This document shows, one piece after another, positions 43,436 through 51,431 of a DNA stretch of 64,000 nucleotides; position 1 is the stretch's first letter, and each line of letters begins with the position of its first letter. The translations under genes and the position numbers were made by a program. This DNA is from CAYPIE01 sp964410665. GTDB taxonomy: Bacteria > Planctomycetota > Planctomycetia > Gemmatales > Gemmataceae. The notes beneath the pieces were generated by a model. The model had not been told where the DNA came from. It did no database searches and was given only the letters and a program-made list of their open reading frames with translations. The stretch is from contig CAYPIE010000003.1 in NCBI GenBank assembly GCA_964410665.1, positions 124,001-188,000 of the forward strand, written 5' to 3'.

Positions 43436-44046
43436 CCATGGGCTCGCGACAACAAAGATTGGTGGAGAACCGAGCGGAGCTGCGTGATCGCACGTGCACG
43501 ATGGCTCAGGGCTTTTTTGACCACCGAGCTCAATTCACCAAAACTACGATGGTACTCCTGGATGATGAAAAGCGGATCATAACCAAAGCCGCCATTCCCC
43601 CGGAGTTCGGTAGTAAGAACGCCCTGACAACGACCTTCGGTGACGGCAATCACCTCGCCCTCGGGGTCACTCAGAGCGGCGACACAGACATAGTAAGCGG
43701 CGCGCTTGGACTCGGGTAAGGGCTTCAACTCGGCCATCAGCTTTTGATTATTCGCAGCATCATCCCCGTGACTACCAGCATAGCGTGCGGACATCACCCC
43801 GGGGCGTCCCCCGAGACCCGGTACAACCAGGCCGCTATCCTCGGCAAGTACCCATTCCCGGATCGCCGTGGCATATCCCGTTGCTTTCTTACGCGCGTTG
43901 GCCTCGAAGGTATGGCCATCCTCGATCACCTCGGCTAGATCCGGCCAGGGGGTTAAGTCCGAGAGTTCGAGAGGCATATCCCCAAGCAACCCACGGATCT
44001 CTTCAAGCTTCTTCCGATTGCGGCTTCCTAAAACGAGTCGCGGCAT
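43432..44046 (-). CDS. rdgB: XTP/dITP diphosphatase (RdgB/HAM1)
   Basis: House-cleaning nucleotide phosphatase removing dITP, XTP and dXTP. 204 residues, close to the family length. It begins LVLGSRNRKKLEEIRGLLGD and has the typical FEANARKKATGYA, LAEDSGLVVPGLGGRPGVMSARYAG and GNGGFGYDPLF, with a C-terminal LSHRARAITQL. The stop overlaps xerD by ATGA, so the two are translated together. It lies 39 bp downstream of the clpS-like gene. Confidence 0.95.
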   Translation of the reverse strand: MPRLVLGSRNRKKLEEIRGLLGDMPLELSDLTPWPDLAEVIEDGHTFEANARKKATGYATAIREWVLAEDSGLVVPGLGGRPGVMSARYAGSHGDDAANNQKLMAELKPLPESKRAAYYVCVAALSDPEGEVIAVTEGRCQGVLTTELRGNGGFGYDPLFIIQEYHRSFGELSSVVKKALSHRARAITQLRSVLHQSLLSRAHG

Positions 44047-44085
44047 GCTGCTACCGCCTTTCCTTGGGCCTGAGCATCCCAGCGT

Positions 44086-44385
44086 TTACCCTAGTTCGAG
44101 CACGATAGTTAATCCCCGCGCGCGGAATTGCTCGGCCAACAATTCCGCGCGTTCTAGATGGGTCGTCACCAGGAGGGAGCGACCGGTATGATATGCGAGC
44201 CACATACGATAGTCCGCCTCGGCTCGACCGAAGCGCAAGAGCTCCATGACCGTCTTCACAATAAACAACAAAGCGTGGTCACTCGTGCGCAAGAGCATCA
44301 CCCGATATTGGGGGAGACAGGGCACACGCGATGTTGACGAGGGGACGGAGTTGCTGGACCCTTTGCGCGGAAGATTGGAGCGCAT
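44086..44385 (-). CDS. ClpS-like adaptor with altered N-degron pocket
   Basis: 99 residues from ATG 44385, preceded by GAGG at six bases; the ORF extension to 44433 is not needed. Residues 25-99 match the ClpS core: YRVMLLRTSDHALLFIVKTV, then AYHTGRSLLVTTHLERAELLAEQFRARGL. ClpS delivers N-degron substrates to the ClpA or ClpC chaperone. The acidic residues of the pocket, usually LLNDD, are replaced here by LLRTSD, while the HTG region that supplies the other pocket histidine is present. It may be a paralog with different substrates. It sits between rnpB and rdgB on the same strand. Confidence 0.7.
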   Translation of the reverse strand: MRSNLPRKGSSNSVPSSTSRVPCLPQYRVMLLRTSDHALLFIVKTVMELLRFGRAEADYRMWLAYHTGRSLLVTTHLERAELLAEQFRARGLTIVLELG

Positions 44386-44609
44386 GGCAAGCCTCGATGA
44401 GCATGGAAGATGCAAGACGCAGGGTCGGAGCATCGCTCGGGTGACTGACCAAGATTACTCTACTCCAGCCGAGCCACGCCCGCAAAGAGGGCACGGCATG
44501 CACTTTCCAGAATGCGCAGCTGCCGACGTCGCGCATTCGCTACAGCCGACCGCGATTCGGGAAATGGAACAATCGCATGAAGATTCCAAGTAAATTGCCC
44601 CGGCGCTGT

Positions 44610-45040
44610 GCGGCTTGGTGCATAAGCCGGGTTCGGTTCCATTCGCGTTGCGAATGCCGACGGTCATTTCTCTAGCCGCATGGTTGCCCATACGATCGAT
44701 AGCAGCCTACCCGAGAGTGGGAACGGGCCGGACCAGCCCTAACTCTCTGCTTGGCCTTGCTCCCGGTGGGGTTTGCCGAGCCGGCCGGTCACCCGACCGC
44801 TGGTGGGCTCTTACATTAAGGAGTTTCCTCCCCCACCATTTCACCCTTACCGGAGGGTCCGTACGACGGACGCTCCGGCGGTATCTTTCTGTTGCACTTT
44901 CCCTATCCAACCACACCACGCGCCGGGGCAGTCGTGATGCGGTCAGACGGTGGGTGTTACCCACCACCGTGTCCTGTGGAGCCCGGACTTTCCTCCCCGG
45001 TCGGGCACGCCCGACCGCAGCGACCGTCACACCAAGCCGC
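44610..45040 (-). ncRNA. rnpB: RNase P RNA (bacterial type A)
   Basis: Catalytic RNA of tRNA 5' maturation. Recognised by the conserved 5' block GAGGAAAGTCCGGGCTCCAC (minus strand, about 44982-45001) and the 3' block GAACCCGGCTTATG ahead of the closing stem. The ends are set by helix P1, whose GCGGCTTGGTG (45040-45030) pairs with CACCAAGCCGC (44620-44610). AGTAAGGG-like and GGGTAAGGGTGAAA segments occur in the middle. Length about 431 nt. Forward ORFs across this region are accidental. Its promoter is just upstream. Confidence 0.93.
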
Positions 45041-45048
45041 ATGCAGGA

Positions 45049-45079
45049 ATTATACCCTGCATGGCGCCGCGCTCGTCAA
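45049..45079 (-). promoter_or_regulatory. Promoter of rnpB
   Basis: On the minus strand a perfect TATAAT (45054-45049) lies 8 bases before the 5' end of the RNA. TTGACG (45079-45074) is the -35 element, with a 19-bp spacer. This is a sigma-70-type promoter with a slightly long spacer. Confidence 0.75.
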
Positions 45080-45132
45080 TTGAGCGTGCCTGGAATGGAC
45101 ATGTCGCGTCCATAATAGGTTCAAAATTCTGC

Positions 45133-45162
45133 TTGTTCGCCCACCACGACCTCGTTTATGAT
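45133..45162 (+). promoter_or_regulatory. Candidate promoter for the 45212 small gene
   Basis: TTGTTC (45133-45138) and TATGAT (45157-45162) separated by 18 bp, about 50 bp before the ATG at 45212. Confidence 0.5.
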
Positions 45163-45211
45163 AGTTTCACACTTTCCTCTCATTGACTCGCATAGAATGG
45201 ACTAGACTCGC

Positions 45212-45490
45212 ATGGTGATAATGAACAGTTCTCAACAATTTACCAACGCGCGTGTCCACGAATGGCTTACGCCGGAGTTGGATAATGCGGTCCGTGCCAT
45301 GCGTACGACCCGCGTTCAGCTCAACTCCGCCGCGCTGTGGTGGTTTTGCACGCAGTTGTCTGCCAAGGAACGTGCGGAGATCCTCGGAGAATACGTCAAA
45401 CATCAAGCTTTGGCGGCTTCGGGATCCCAGGAACTTGCCGAAGATGATGACTTGGAAGACAGTCGGGCTCGCCGCCGTAAGGTCGACTGA
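45212..45490 (+). CDS. Small hypothetical protein
   Basis: 92 residues. The first 60 are probably helical (TNARVHEWLTPELDNAVRAM, then AALWWFCTQLSAKERAEIL), and the last 30 are acidic then basic (AEDDDLEDSRARRRKVD). A second ATG at 45221 would remove three residues. It stands between the rnpB promoter and ribF, has a plausible promoter of its own, and is not overlapped by another convincing gene. I do not recognise a family. Confidence 0.5.
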   Translation: MVIMNSSQQFTNARVHEWLTPELDNAVRAMRTTRVQLNSAALWWFCTQLSAKERAEILGEYVKHQALAASGSQELAEDDDLEDSRARRRKVD

Positions 45491-45621
45491 ATCTCACCTG
45501 GGTTGTCCTGCCGGGTGCTGTCCGGTTCCAAGGCGGTTGTCTATAACCATTCCTCTGAGTGGTGCAACCTAATCAAGCTTGTCCTCTCGGATGACATCGT
45601 TTGAACCGCCCGGACCGGAGC

Positions 45622-46572
45622 ATGAATGCGATTGACTGGGACTGGCGAACCTATCCACCCGCGGCGGCACGCCAGGGGGTGGTTTCCATCGGCAATTTCG
45701 ATGGGGTTCATCGTGGCCACCAAGCCCTGGTCCAGGCTGCGAAGCAATTGGCTCAGACGCTCCGTGCACCAACGGTGGTGTTGACCTTCGATCCTCCACC
45801 GCTGGCCATCCTGGACCCAACGAGGATCGCTCCTCCGTTGACGACCCGTTCGGATCGAGTCGCTTCGTTGCGGACTGCCGGTGCCGATGAAGTGCTCGTC
45901 GTGGCAACCGAACCTGATCTGCTCGCCTTGTCAGCCGAAGCATTTTTTGAGCACATTCTTCGCGACCGGCTGGCCGTGCGTGGGGTAGTCGAGGGAGCCA
46001 ACTTTCGCTTCGGTCATCAGCGGCAGGGCGACACTGCGTTACTGAACGCCCGCTGCCAGTCGTTTGGCATCCTTTTTCAGGAGATTCGTCCCCAAGAAGA
46101 AGCTGGCCTGATCATCTCCAGTTCGCGTATTCGCCAAGCACTTGCTCAAGGGCAAGTGGGGCTTGCAGCTCAACTATTAGGCCGACCGTATCACCTGCAA
46201 GGGATCGTCGTTCACGGTCAGGAACGCGGTCGAAGTCTCGGGATCCCCACCGCAAATCTTGCGCAACTGGCAACCCTTCTTCCTGCTCACGGGGTGTATG
46301 CCGGAAGAGTCTACCTTGGCAAGCACGGCTATCGAGCGGCTGTGAATATCGGTCCGAACCCCACATTTGCCGAGGACGAAGCCAAGGTCGAGGTGCATCT
46401 GTTGGGTTTTCAGGGGGACTTATACGGTCAGATACTCCAAGTAGAACTGTTGGAATTTCTGCGAACAATACGACCCTTCGCAGGACCTAAACAACTTCTT
46501 GATCAGATCCAGGCCGATCTCGCTCGGGCCGCCCAACTGCCACTACCCCCGCCTCCCCCAGATGCCAGCTGA
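45622..46572 (+). CDS. ribF: Bifunctional riboflavin kinase/FAD synthetase
   Basis: Makes FMN and then FAD from riboflavin. 316 residues from ATG 45622; a TTG at 45601 would add seven residues. The N-terminal adenylyltransferase half has GVVSIGNFDGVHRGHQALV, FRFGHQRQGD and ISSSRIRQALAQGQ. The C-terminal kinase half starts near residue 195 with GRSLGIPTANL, GVYAGRVYLG and NIGPNPTF, then VEVHLLGFQGDLYGQ. The tail is Pro-rich. It converges with ftsH, 16 bp apart. Confidence 0.95.
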   Translation: MNAIDWDWRTYPPAAARQGVVSIGNFDGVHRGHQALVQAAKQLAQTLRAPTVVLTFDPPPLAILDPTRIAPPLTTRSDRVASLRTAGADEVLVVATEPDLLALSAEAFFEHILRDRLAVRGVVEGANFRFGHQRQGDTALLNARCQSFGILFQEIRPQEEAGLIISSSRIRQALAQGQVGLAAQLLGRPYHLQGIVVHGQERGRSLGIPTANLAQLATLLPAHGVYAGRVYLGKHGYRAAVNIGPNPTFAEDEAKVEVHLLGFQGDLYGQILQVELLEFLRTIRPFAGPKQLLDQIQADLARAAQLPLPPPPPDAS

Positions 46573-46588
46573 AGCCAACGGACAAAGC

Positions 46589-48553
46589 CTAGGCCCCAGG
46601 CGCATACACAGGGCGACTGCTCGTCTCATCCGACTCGAGGCCATTGGCTTCTGAACCCAGCAGCTGCTCGAGCTGATCGCGGGTCAACTCTTCATGTTCT
46701 AGCAGCGCTTCGACCAGCTTATCGAGTTCGGGGCGATGGTTGGCAAGGAGATCATATGCCCGCTGATCCGCCTCACGGAGCAAGCGTTGTACCTCCTGAT
46801 CGACCACCTCGGCGATGCCTTCACTAAAATCCCGGGCCTCTTGGATTTCTTTGCCGAGAAACACATGCTCCTCACCAATCCGCAGAGCCATCGGGCCCAC
46901 TTTGTCGCTCATTCCCCAATGAGCCACCATCATGCGTGCCAAGCGGGTGGCCTGTTTGAGATCATTCTCATGGCCGGCGAAGGCTTGCTGATACACCAGT
47001 CGGTCGGCAGCACGGCCTCCCAAAGCGGTCACCAGTTGCGCCAGAAAATAGTCTTCCCCATAATGGAATCGATCTTCGTCCAACATGTTGACGTTGACCC
47101 CGAGGGCGCGGCCACGCGGAATAATCGTAACCTTTAGAGGCTTGCCCGCCGCAGGCTCAAGCCAGGCGGTCAAAGCATGCCCAGCTTCGTGGTAAGCAGT
47201 GCGGCGTCGATCATCCACGGTAAGGATTTCCTCCCGGAGCGGTCCAATCAAAATCCGATCGGCAGCATGCTCAAAGTCGCTGAGGTCGATTTTGTTTTTG
47301 TTTGCCCGCGTGGCGATTAAGGCGGCTTCATTGGCGAGGTTGCGAAGATCCGCGCCGGTCATGCCAACCATCTTCCGAGCGATCAGTTCGAGATCGACAT
47401 CATCGGCGAGCGGCTTGTTGCGTGTATGCACCTTCAGGATGGCCAGTCGCCCTTGCCAGGTGGGCCGATCTACGGTGATATGCCGATCAAATCTGCCCGG
47501 TCGTAGCAGCGCTGAGTCCAACACGTCGGGACGGTTCGTCGCAGCGAGGACAATCACCGTCTCATTGGGCTGGAAACCGTCCATCTCGCTGAGAATTTGG
47601 TTGAGGGTCTGTTCTCGTTCATCCGAGCCACCCCCGACTCCCGCACCGCGCATGCGGCCCACCGCATCGATTTCATCAATAAAGACCAAACACGGAGAGT
47701 TTTCCTTGGCCGTCTTGAACAGGTCGCGGACCCGGCTCGCCCCCACTCCAACGAACATTTGGATAAATTCCGAACCAGAAATACTAAAAAATGGGACCCC
47801 CGCTTCACCGGCCACCGCACGGGCGAGGAGAGTTTTCCCAGTCCCTGGGGGGCCAACCAAAAGCACCCCTTTGGGAATCTGGGCACCGAGTTGCAGGAAT
47901 TTTTCTGGTGTCTTCAGAAAATCGACAATCTCAGACAGTTCGGACTTGACGTTGTCCATCCCAGCGACGTCGCGGAAGGTGGTCTGTGGAGCCTTGGTTT
48001 TTTCATACCGGCGTGCGGGGCTTTTGCCATAACTATTGATGAAGCCCCCTCCCGCGGAATCGCGCATCCGCGGCAAGATGATCAGGAAAAAGACCCCAAG
48101 AAACAGCAGTACCGGGAAGATGATCCAGGCCAACAAGCTGAAGAAGCCTTCCTGACTCTTTTCAAACTTGATTTCGACGGCTTGGTCATCTTTCTTCAAA
48201 CGCTTAATCATATCATCGACTGTTGTGTCCGAAGGAGGAAGTTGCACCGCAAACTTGCCGGCTTCGAGTTTCAACGGAGCCACCGCCTCCGACTCGGGAT
48301 CGCGAACTTCGCCACGGGCGCGTTCTTTCCCGACGACTGTGAGTTTGGCAACCTGGCCAGTGTCAACGAGACGATCAAACTCAGAATAATCGATCGTTTT
48401 ATACGTGACGTTGAACTGCTGGAATAAGACTGCGGCCACGAGTACGACCAAGAGCACCAACAGGATCCAGGTCCCCGGCAGAATCGGCGAAGACCTCCGT
48501 GGAGACGTCGACGGGGGATCTTGGCGGGGGGGATTCGCTTGCGGCGACGGCAT
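46589..48553 (-). CDS. ftsH: ATP-dependent zinc metalloprotease FtsH
   Basis: Membrane-bound AAA protease degrading damaged membrane and soluble proteins. 654 residues. Two membrane helices (about 28-46 and 140-160) flank an exported region. The AAA domain has the Walker A motif GPPGTGKT at 234-241, Walker B FIDEIDAVG and the SRH segment. The M41 peptidase domain has YHEAGHALTAW (zinc site HExxH near 445) and the later Asp ligand region. The C-terminus ends with an acidic tail. GAGGAA precedes the ATG. A second, stand-alone M41-like gene lies at 60010. Confidence 0.97.
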   Translation of the reverse strand: MPSPQANPPRQDPPSTSPRRSSPILPGTWILLVLLVVLVAAVLFQQFNVTYKTIDYSEFDRLVDTGQVAKLTVVGKERARGEVRDPESEAVAPLKLEAGKFAVQLPPSDTTVDDMIKRLKKDDQAVEIKFEKSQEGFFSLLAWIIFPVLLFLGVFFLIILPRMRDSAGGGFINSYGKSPARRYEKTKAPQTTFRDVAGMDNVKSELSEIVDFLKTPEKFLQLGAQIPKGVLLVGPPGTGKTLLARAVAGEAGVPFFSISGSEFIQMFVGVGASRVRDLFKTAKENSPCLVFIDEIDAVGRMRGAGVGGGSDEREQTLNQILSEMDGFQPNETVIVLAATNRPDVLDSALLRPGRFDRHITVDRPTWQGRLAILKVHTRNKPLADDVDLELIARKMVGMTGADLRNLANEAALIATRANKNKIDLSDFEHAADRILIGPLREEILTVDDRRRTAYHEAGHALTAWLEPAAGKPLKVTIIPRGRALGVNVNMLDEDRFHYGEDYFLAQLVTALGGRAADRLVYQQAFAGHENDLKQATRLARMMVAHWGMSDKVGPMALRIGEEHVFLGKEIQEARDFSEGIAEVVDQEVQRLLREADQRAYDLLANHRPELDKLVEALLEHEELTRDQLEQLLGSEANGLESDETSSRPVYAPGA

Positions 48554-48741
48554 GGAGCTTCCTCAATCAAACTTTTGCAACACGAGGCCGGCGAACACCA
48601 GAGAAACACTTTCTCAAGATACCAAACCCCTTCTCGGCAAACTATGCAGAGAGGCCACCGGCCAGCTAAGTGCCATAACAAAACTGACCGGCCAAACCGC
48701 CGGTCAGCAACCGCCTGGATGCTTCACCGCTGGGGCGCCAC

Positions 48742-49455
48742 TTAGCTATCAAGTGGTCGACGACTCCGCGGAGCTCCAAGGATCTCCTGGAGAATCAGCC
48801 CCGCACGAATGCCTTGAGACGATTGAAGCAACGACTGTACCAGATCCTCTTTTGACTCCGAGGATCCCGTACCAACTCGTTCAGCCCGAGCCGGGGTACG
48901 CGGCGGGAGGGGTTGAGCCCGGAGCTCCTCCGGAAGCATGTCGTCAAAACTCGGCGGTGTGCCTTCGCCAACCTCGCGAACCAGTTTCGGCTGAATCGGC
49001 GTCTCCGGCATGCTGGGCAGAGTCGGAGGCACCGGCACTGGCATAGGCGGCACGATCGGGGGAGCCGAGATGGTGGGTGGCGGCGGCATCGGAGCAGGAG
49101 CTGCAGGCCGTGGGGGTGTCGCGGGCCGCACGGTCGGTGTCGCGGACTTCGCTCGCGGCGGCGTGGCAGGCCGTGGCCCCCCGGGAACCGGTTTGGGTTT
49201 GACTCGGGCAGGAATGCTGCTGGTCGCCACCGGTTTTGGTCGTTCTTGTGCCGTCTCTTTTTGCCGCAGCACATCAATCTCTCGAAGGAACCGTTCAATT
49301 TCGTTGGCGGGTTCGGCTCGAGGAGGTCCGCCGGGGGGTTGATTCGGGTTCCGCGGGTTGCGTCGCGGCGTCGGTTTGGGGTCCTCTTGCGACTTCAAGA
49401 CGCTGGTCACAATCCAGACGACCACCATGATGATGATCATCCACTTAAAATCCAT
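48742..49455 (-). CDS. Proline-rich protein with N-terminal membrane anchor
   Basis: 237 residues. The N-terminal helix (MIIIMVVVWIVTSVL) anchors it. Residues 30-150 are Pro, Arg and Ala-rich low-complexity sequence (PRPATPPRAKSATPTVRPAT), and the C-terminus is more ordered (KEDLVQSLLQSSQGIRAGLILQEIL). It is the last gene of the NfeD-FloA series on the minus strand, overlapping the preceding small ORF by 11 bp. The function may be at the membrane surface, but nothing identifies it. Confidence 0.6.
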   Translation of the reverse strand: MDFKWMIIIMVVVWIVTSVLKSQEDPKPTPRRNPRNPNQPPGGPPRAEPANEIERFLREIDVLRQKETAQERPKPVATSSIPARVKPKPVPGGPRPATPPRAKSATPTVRPATPPRPAAPAPMPPPPTISAPPIVPPMPVPVPPTLPSMPETPIQPKLVREVGEGTPPSFDDMLPEELRAQPLPPRTPARAERVGTGSSESKEDLVQSLLQSSQGIRAGLILQEILGAPRSRRPLDS

Positions 49456-49633
49456 TCGAACACCTCTTCTCGCTCGAGCAACAATCCAATGAGGTCACCG
49501 CGTGGGTCATCGCCATCTGCTGCTGGCGATTTTTCCAAGCCCGCTGAACATCACCTAGCTTGGTCGGCACACGAAAGAACGAGCCACGCGCAGGACGCAT
49601 GGCGTCCATGATTGCTTTACGGTCCATCGGCAT
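49445..49633 (-). CDS. Small ORF overlapping floA and the proline-rich gene
   Basis: 62 residues from ATG 49633 (MPMDRKAIMDAMRPARGSFF, then RVPTKLGDVQRAWKNRQQQM). It overlaps the floA end by 17 bp and its 3' end overlaps the next gene start by 11 bp, the layout of translationally coupled genes. It has a basic helical pattern and two cysteines near the end. No family recognised; it could also be a non-coding remnant, so I rate it modestly. Confidence 0.45.
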   Translation of the reverse strand: MPMDRKAIMDAMRPARGSFFRVPTKLGDVQRAWKNRQQQMAMTHAVTSLDCCSSEKRCSNGF

Positions 49634-50714
49634 TGTTGCGACCATCTCCTACACTGCCGGCGATCGAATTGCGCATCCCGGTATCCGCTTGGAGATTCCG
49701 CATCGAGTAATAATCCATGATGCCTAGGCGGCCGTTGCGAAATGCTTCGGAAATGGCCAATGGGACCTGGGCTTCGGCGGCCACCACTTTGGCCCGATTT
49801 TCCTGAACCTCGGCCAGCATTTCTTGTTCGCGGGCAACGGCTGCAGCGCGACGCTTCTCGGCCTCCGCTTGAGCAACACGGAGGTCGGCAGCCGCTTGTT
49901 CTGCTTGCAGCTTCGCGCCAATATTCTCACCCACCTCGATGTCCGCGATGTCAATCGAGACAATCTCGAACGCGGTTTGCGAATCGAGTGAGTTCCGCAA
50001 CACCGTCTCAGAAATCATATTGGGGTTCGACAACACCTCACGGTGATCATTGGCCGTGCCGATGGCCTTGACAATCCCCTCACCGACCCGTGCGATAATC
50101 GTGTCTTCCGTGGCACCACCGACCAGACGTTCGAGCTTGATCCGCACGGTGACCCGTGCTCGCGCACGCAACTGAATCCCGTTGCGGCACACCGCATCCA
50201 GGGTACTTCGCCCCTTCGCGGGATCCGGACAATCGATCACCTTCGGGGTCACCGAAGTTTTCACGGCATCCAAAACATCTCGCCCGGCCAGGTCAATCGC
50301 CGCGGCCGTCTTCCACATCAGATCCATGCCCGCTTTGTGGGCAGCAATCACGGCCATGGCAGTCTTGGGGACGTTCCCCCGAGCGAGAAAGTGCGATTCC
50401 AGATCTTCGGTGGTTACCTTGACACCGGCTTGCACCAACGCAATTTTTTGGCGAACGATCATGGCATAATCGACTTTGCGGAGCTTCATGCCAATCAGAT
50501 CGAAGATGCCGATCTTGGCCCCGGTCAACAGGCTCTGAACCCAGAGCTGAATAAAGCTAAAAAAGACCACCATCACAAAGATGGCGAACAAAACCAAAAT
50601 CCCGAGCAAAATAAATGCCCAGGGATTCTCTTTTAACCAAGTCGCAAGTCCATCCTCATTACCGACTTGCCCAAGCACGGTGGGCAGGGCAGCGTATATG
50701 TGGGAGAGCATCAT
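49617..50714 (-). CDS. floA: Flotillin-like protein FloA
   Basis: Membrane scaffold of functional microdomains. 365 residues. The N-terminal membrane hairpin (about 32-62, FILLGILVLFAIFVMVVFFS) leads into the SPFH-like region with KLRKVDYAMIVRQKIALVQAG and LESHFLARGNVPKTAMAVIAAHKAGM. The GxNIGAKLQAEQAAADLRVAQAEAEKRRA helix is the flotillin coiled coil. The length and motifs match FloA (formerly UPF0365). It is directly downstream of the short NfeD gene (62 bp) on the same strand; NfeD and flotillin-type proteins commonly occur together. Confidence 0.94.
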   Translation of the reverse strand: MMLSHIYAALPTVLGQVGNEDGLATWLKENPWAFILLGILVLFAIFVMVVFFSFIQLWVQSLLTGAKIGIFDLIGMKLRKVDYAMIVRQKIALVQAGVKVTTEDLESHFLARGNVPKTAMAVIAAHKAGMDLMWKTAAAIDLAGRDVLDAVKTSVTPKVIDCPDPAKGRSTLDAVCRNGIQLRARARVTVRIKLERLVGGATEDTIIARVGEGIVKAIGTANDHREVLSNPNMISETVLRNSLDSQTAFEIVSIDIADIEVGENIGAKLQAEQAAADLRVAQAEAEKRRAAAVAREQEMLAEVQENRAKVVAAEAQVPLAISEAFRNGRLGIMDYYSMRNLQADTGMRNSIAGSVGDGRNNADGP

Positions 50715-50776
50715 CAGCGGCAGTTCCTTTCAGGTACAAACGCTTGCCAGAAGTGCAGATCTTCCGACCAAACTGA

Positions 50777-51313
50777 TCACGAAAAATCAAAATCCTGGGT
50801 AGTCAGATTCTCAAGGTCGGGCTTCTCCACCTCCCGAACAAGGACCCTGCCGGCCTTGACATCGACACAACGGACCCACTGGCCTTGCTCGATCAACATC
50901 CCTTCCGACATGGCATCCACTCGACGTCCATCGAAATCGACCGTACCCGAGGGCCGCAGTGGGGACAACACCCTGCCATAACGTCCACGGAGTTGTTCCA
51001 AGACCAGATTCACGGGCATTCGCGAAATCGTGGCATCCTCATCGGCAGCAGAGCGAATGAGCCGTCGTCCCATGGGCGTGTACGGCCAAATGGAAAACAT
51101 TAGCAAGCCCAGGACTGGCAAGCCGACAAAGACCGCCCCCAGAGTAATCAATGCCTGGGTATACGTGCCATGGACAAATACGAGGATTACGCCAACGATC
51201 GCGCAACCAACGGCTAGCACCGAGAGAACGCCACCTGAGGGGACCACCATCTCGGCCAGGAGACAAACCACACCAGCGGCGATAAGTACGTAAGCTAAAG
51301 TTAGATCATCCAT
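50777..51313 (-). CDS. NfeD family membrane protein (short form)
   Basis: 178 residues. Four membrane helices (residues 5-80) are followed by a C-terminal OB-fold-like domain with GRYGRVLSPLRPSGTVDFDGRRVDAMSEG and WVRCVDVKAGRVLVREVE, the usual ending of NfeD proteins. It has no protease domain, so it is the short partner. It sits between the long NfeD gene (118 bp upstream) and floA (62 bp downstream). It probably helps organise or regulate flotillin assemblies. Confidence 0.88.
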   Translation of the reverse strand: MDDLTLAYVLIAAGVVCLLAEMVVPSGGVLSVLAVGCAIVGVILVFVHGTYTQALITLGAVFVGLPVLGLLMFSIWPYTPMGRRLIRSAADEDATISRMPVNLVLEQLRGRYGRVLSPLRPSGTVDFDGRRVDAMSEGMLIEQGQWVRCVDVKAGRVLVREVEKPDLENLTTQDFDFS

Positions 51314-51431
51314 CGCAATCCTTCACTTGGGTTCCCTTAGAACTCCTTGGGCAGGTCGAGGGTAACCTTGATCCCTTCGCGGTCCCTGCAGGACTGCCCG
51401 GCTCGGTGCGCGTTGATGGATCGAGACCGCC

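Noticed and set aside
44615..45115. Forward ORF of 166 codons
   Set aside because: Lies over the RNase P RNA gene, whose conserved blocks and closing helix explain the sequence.
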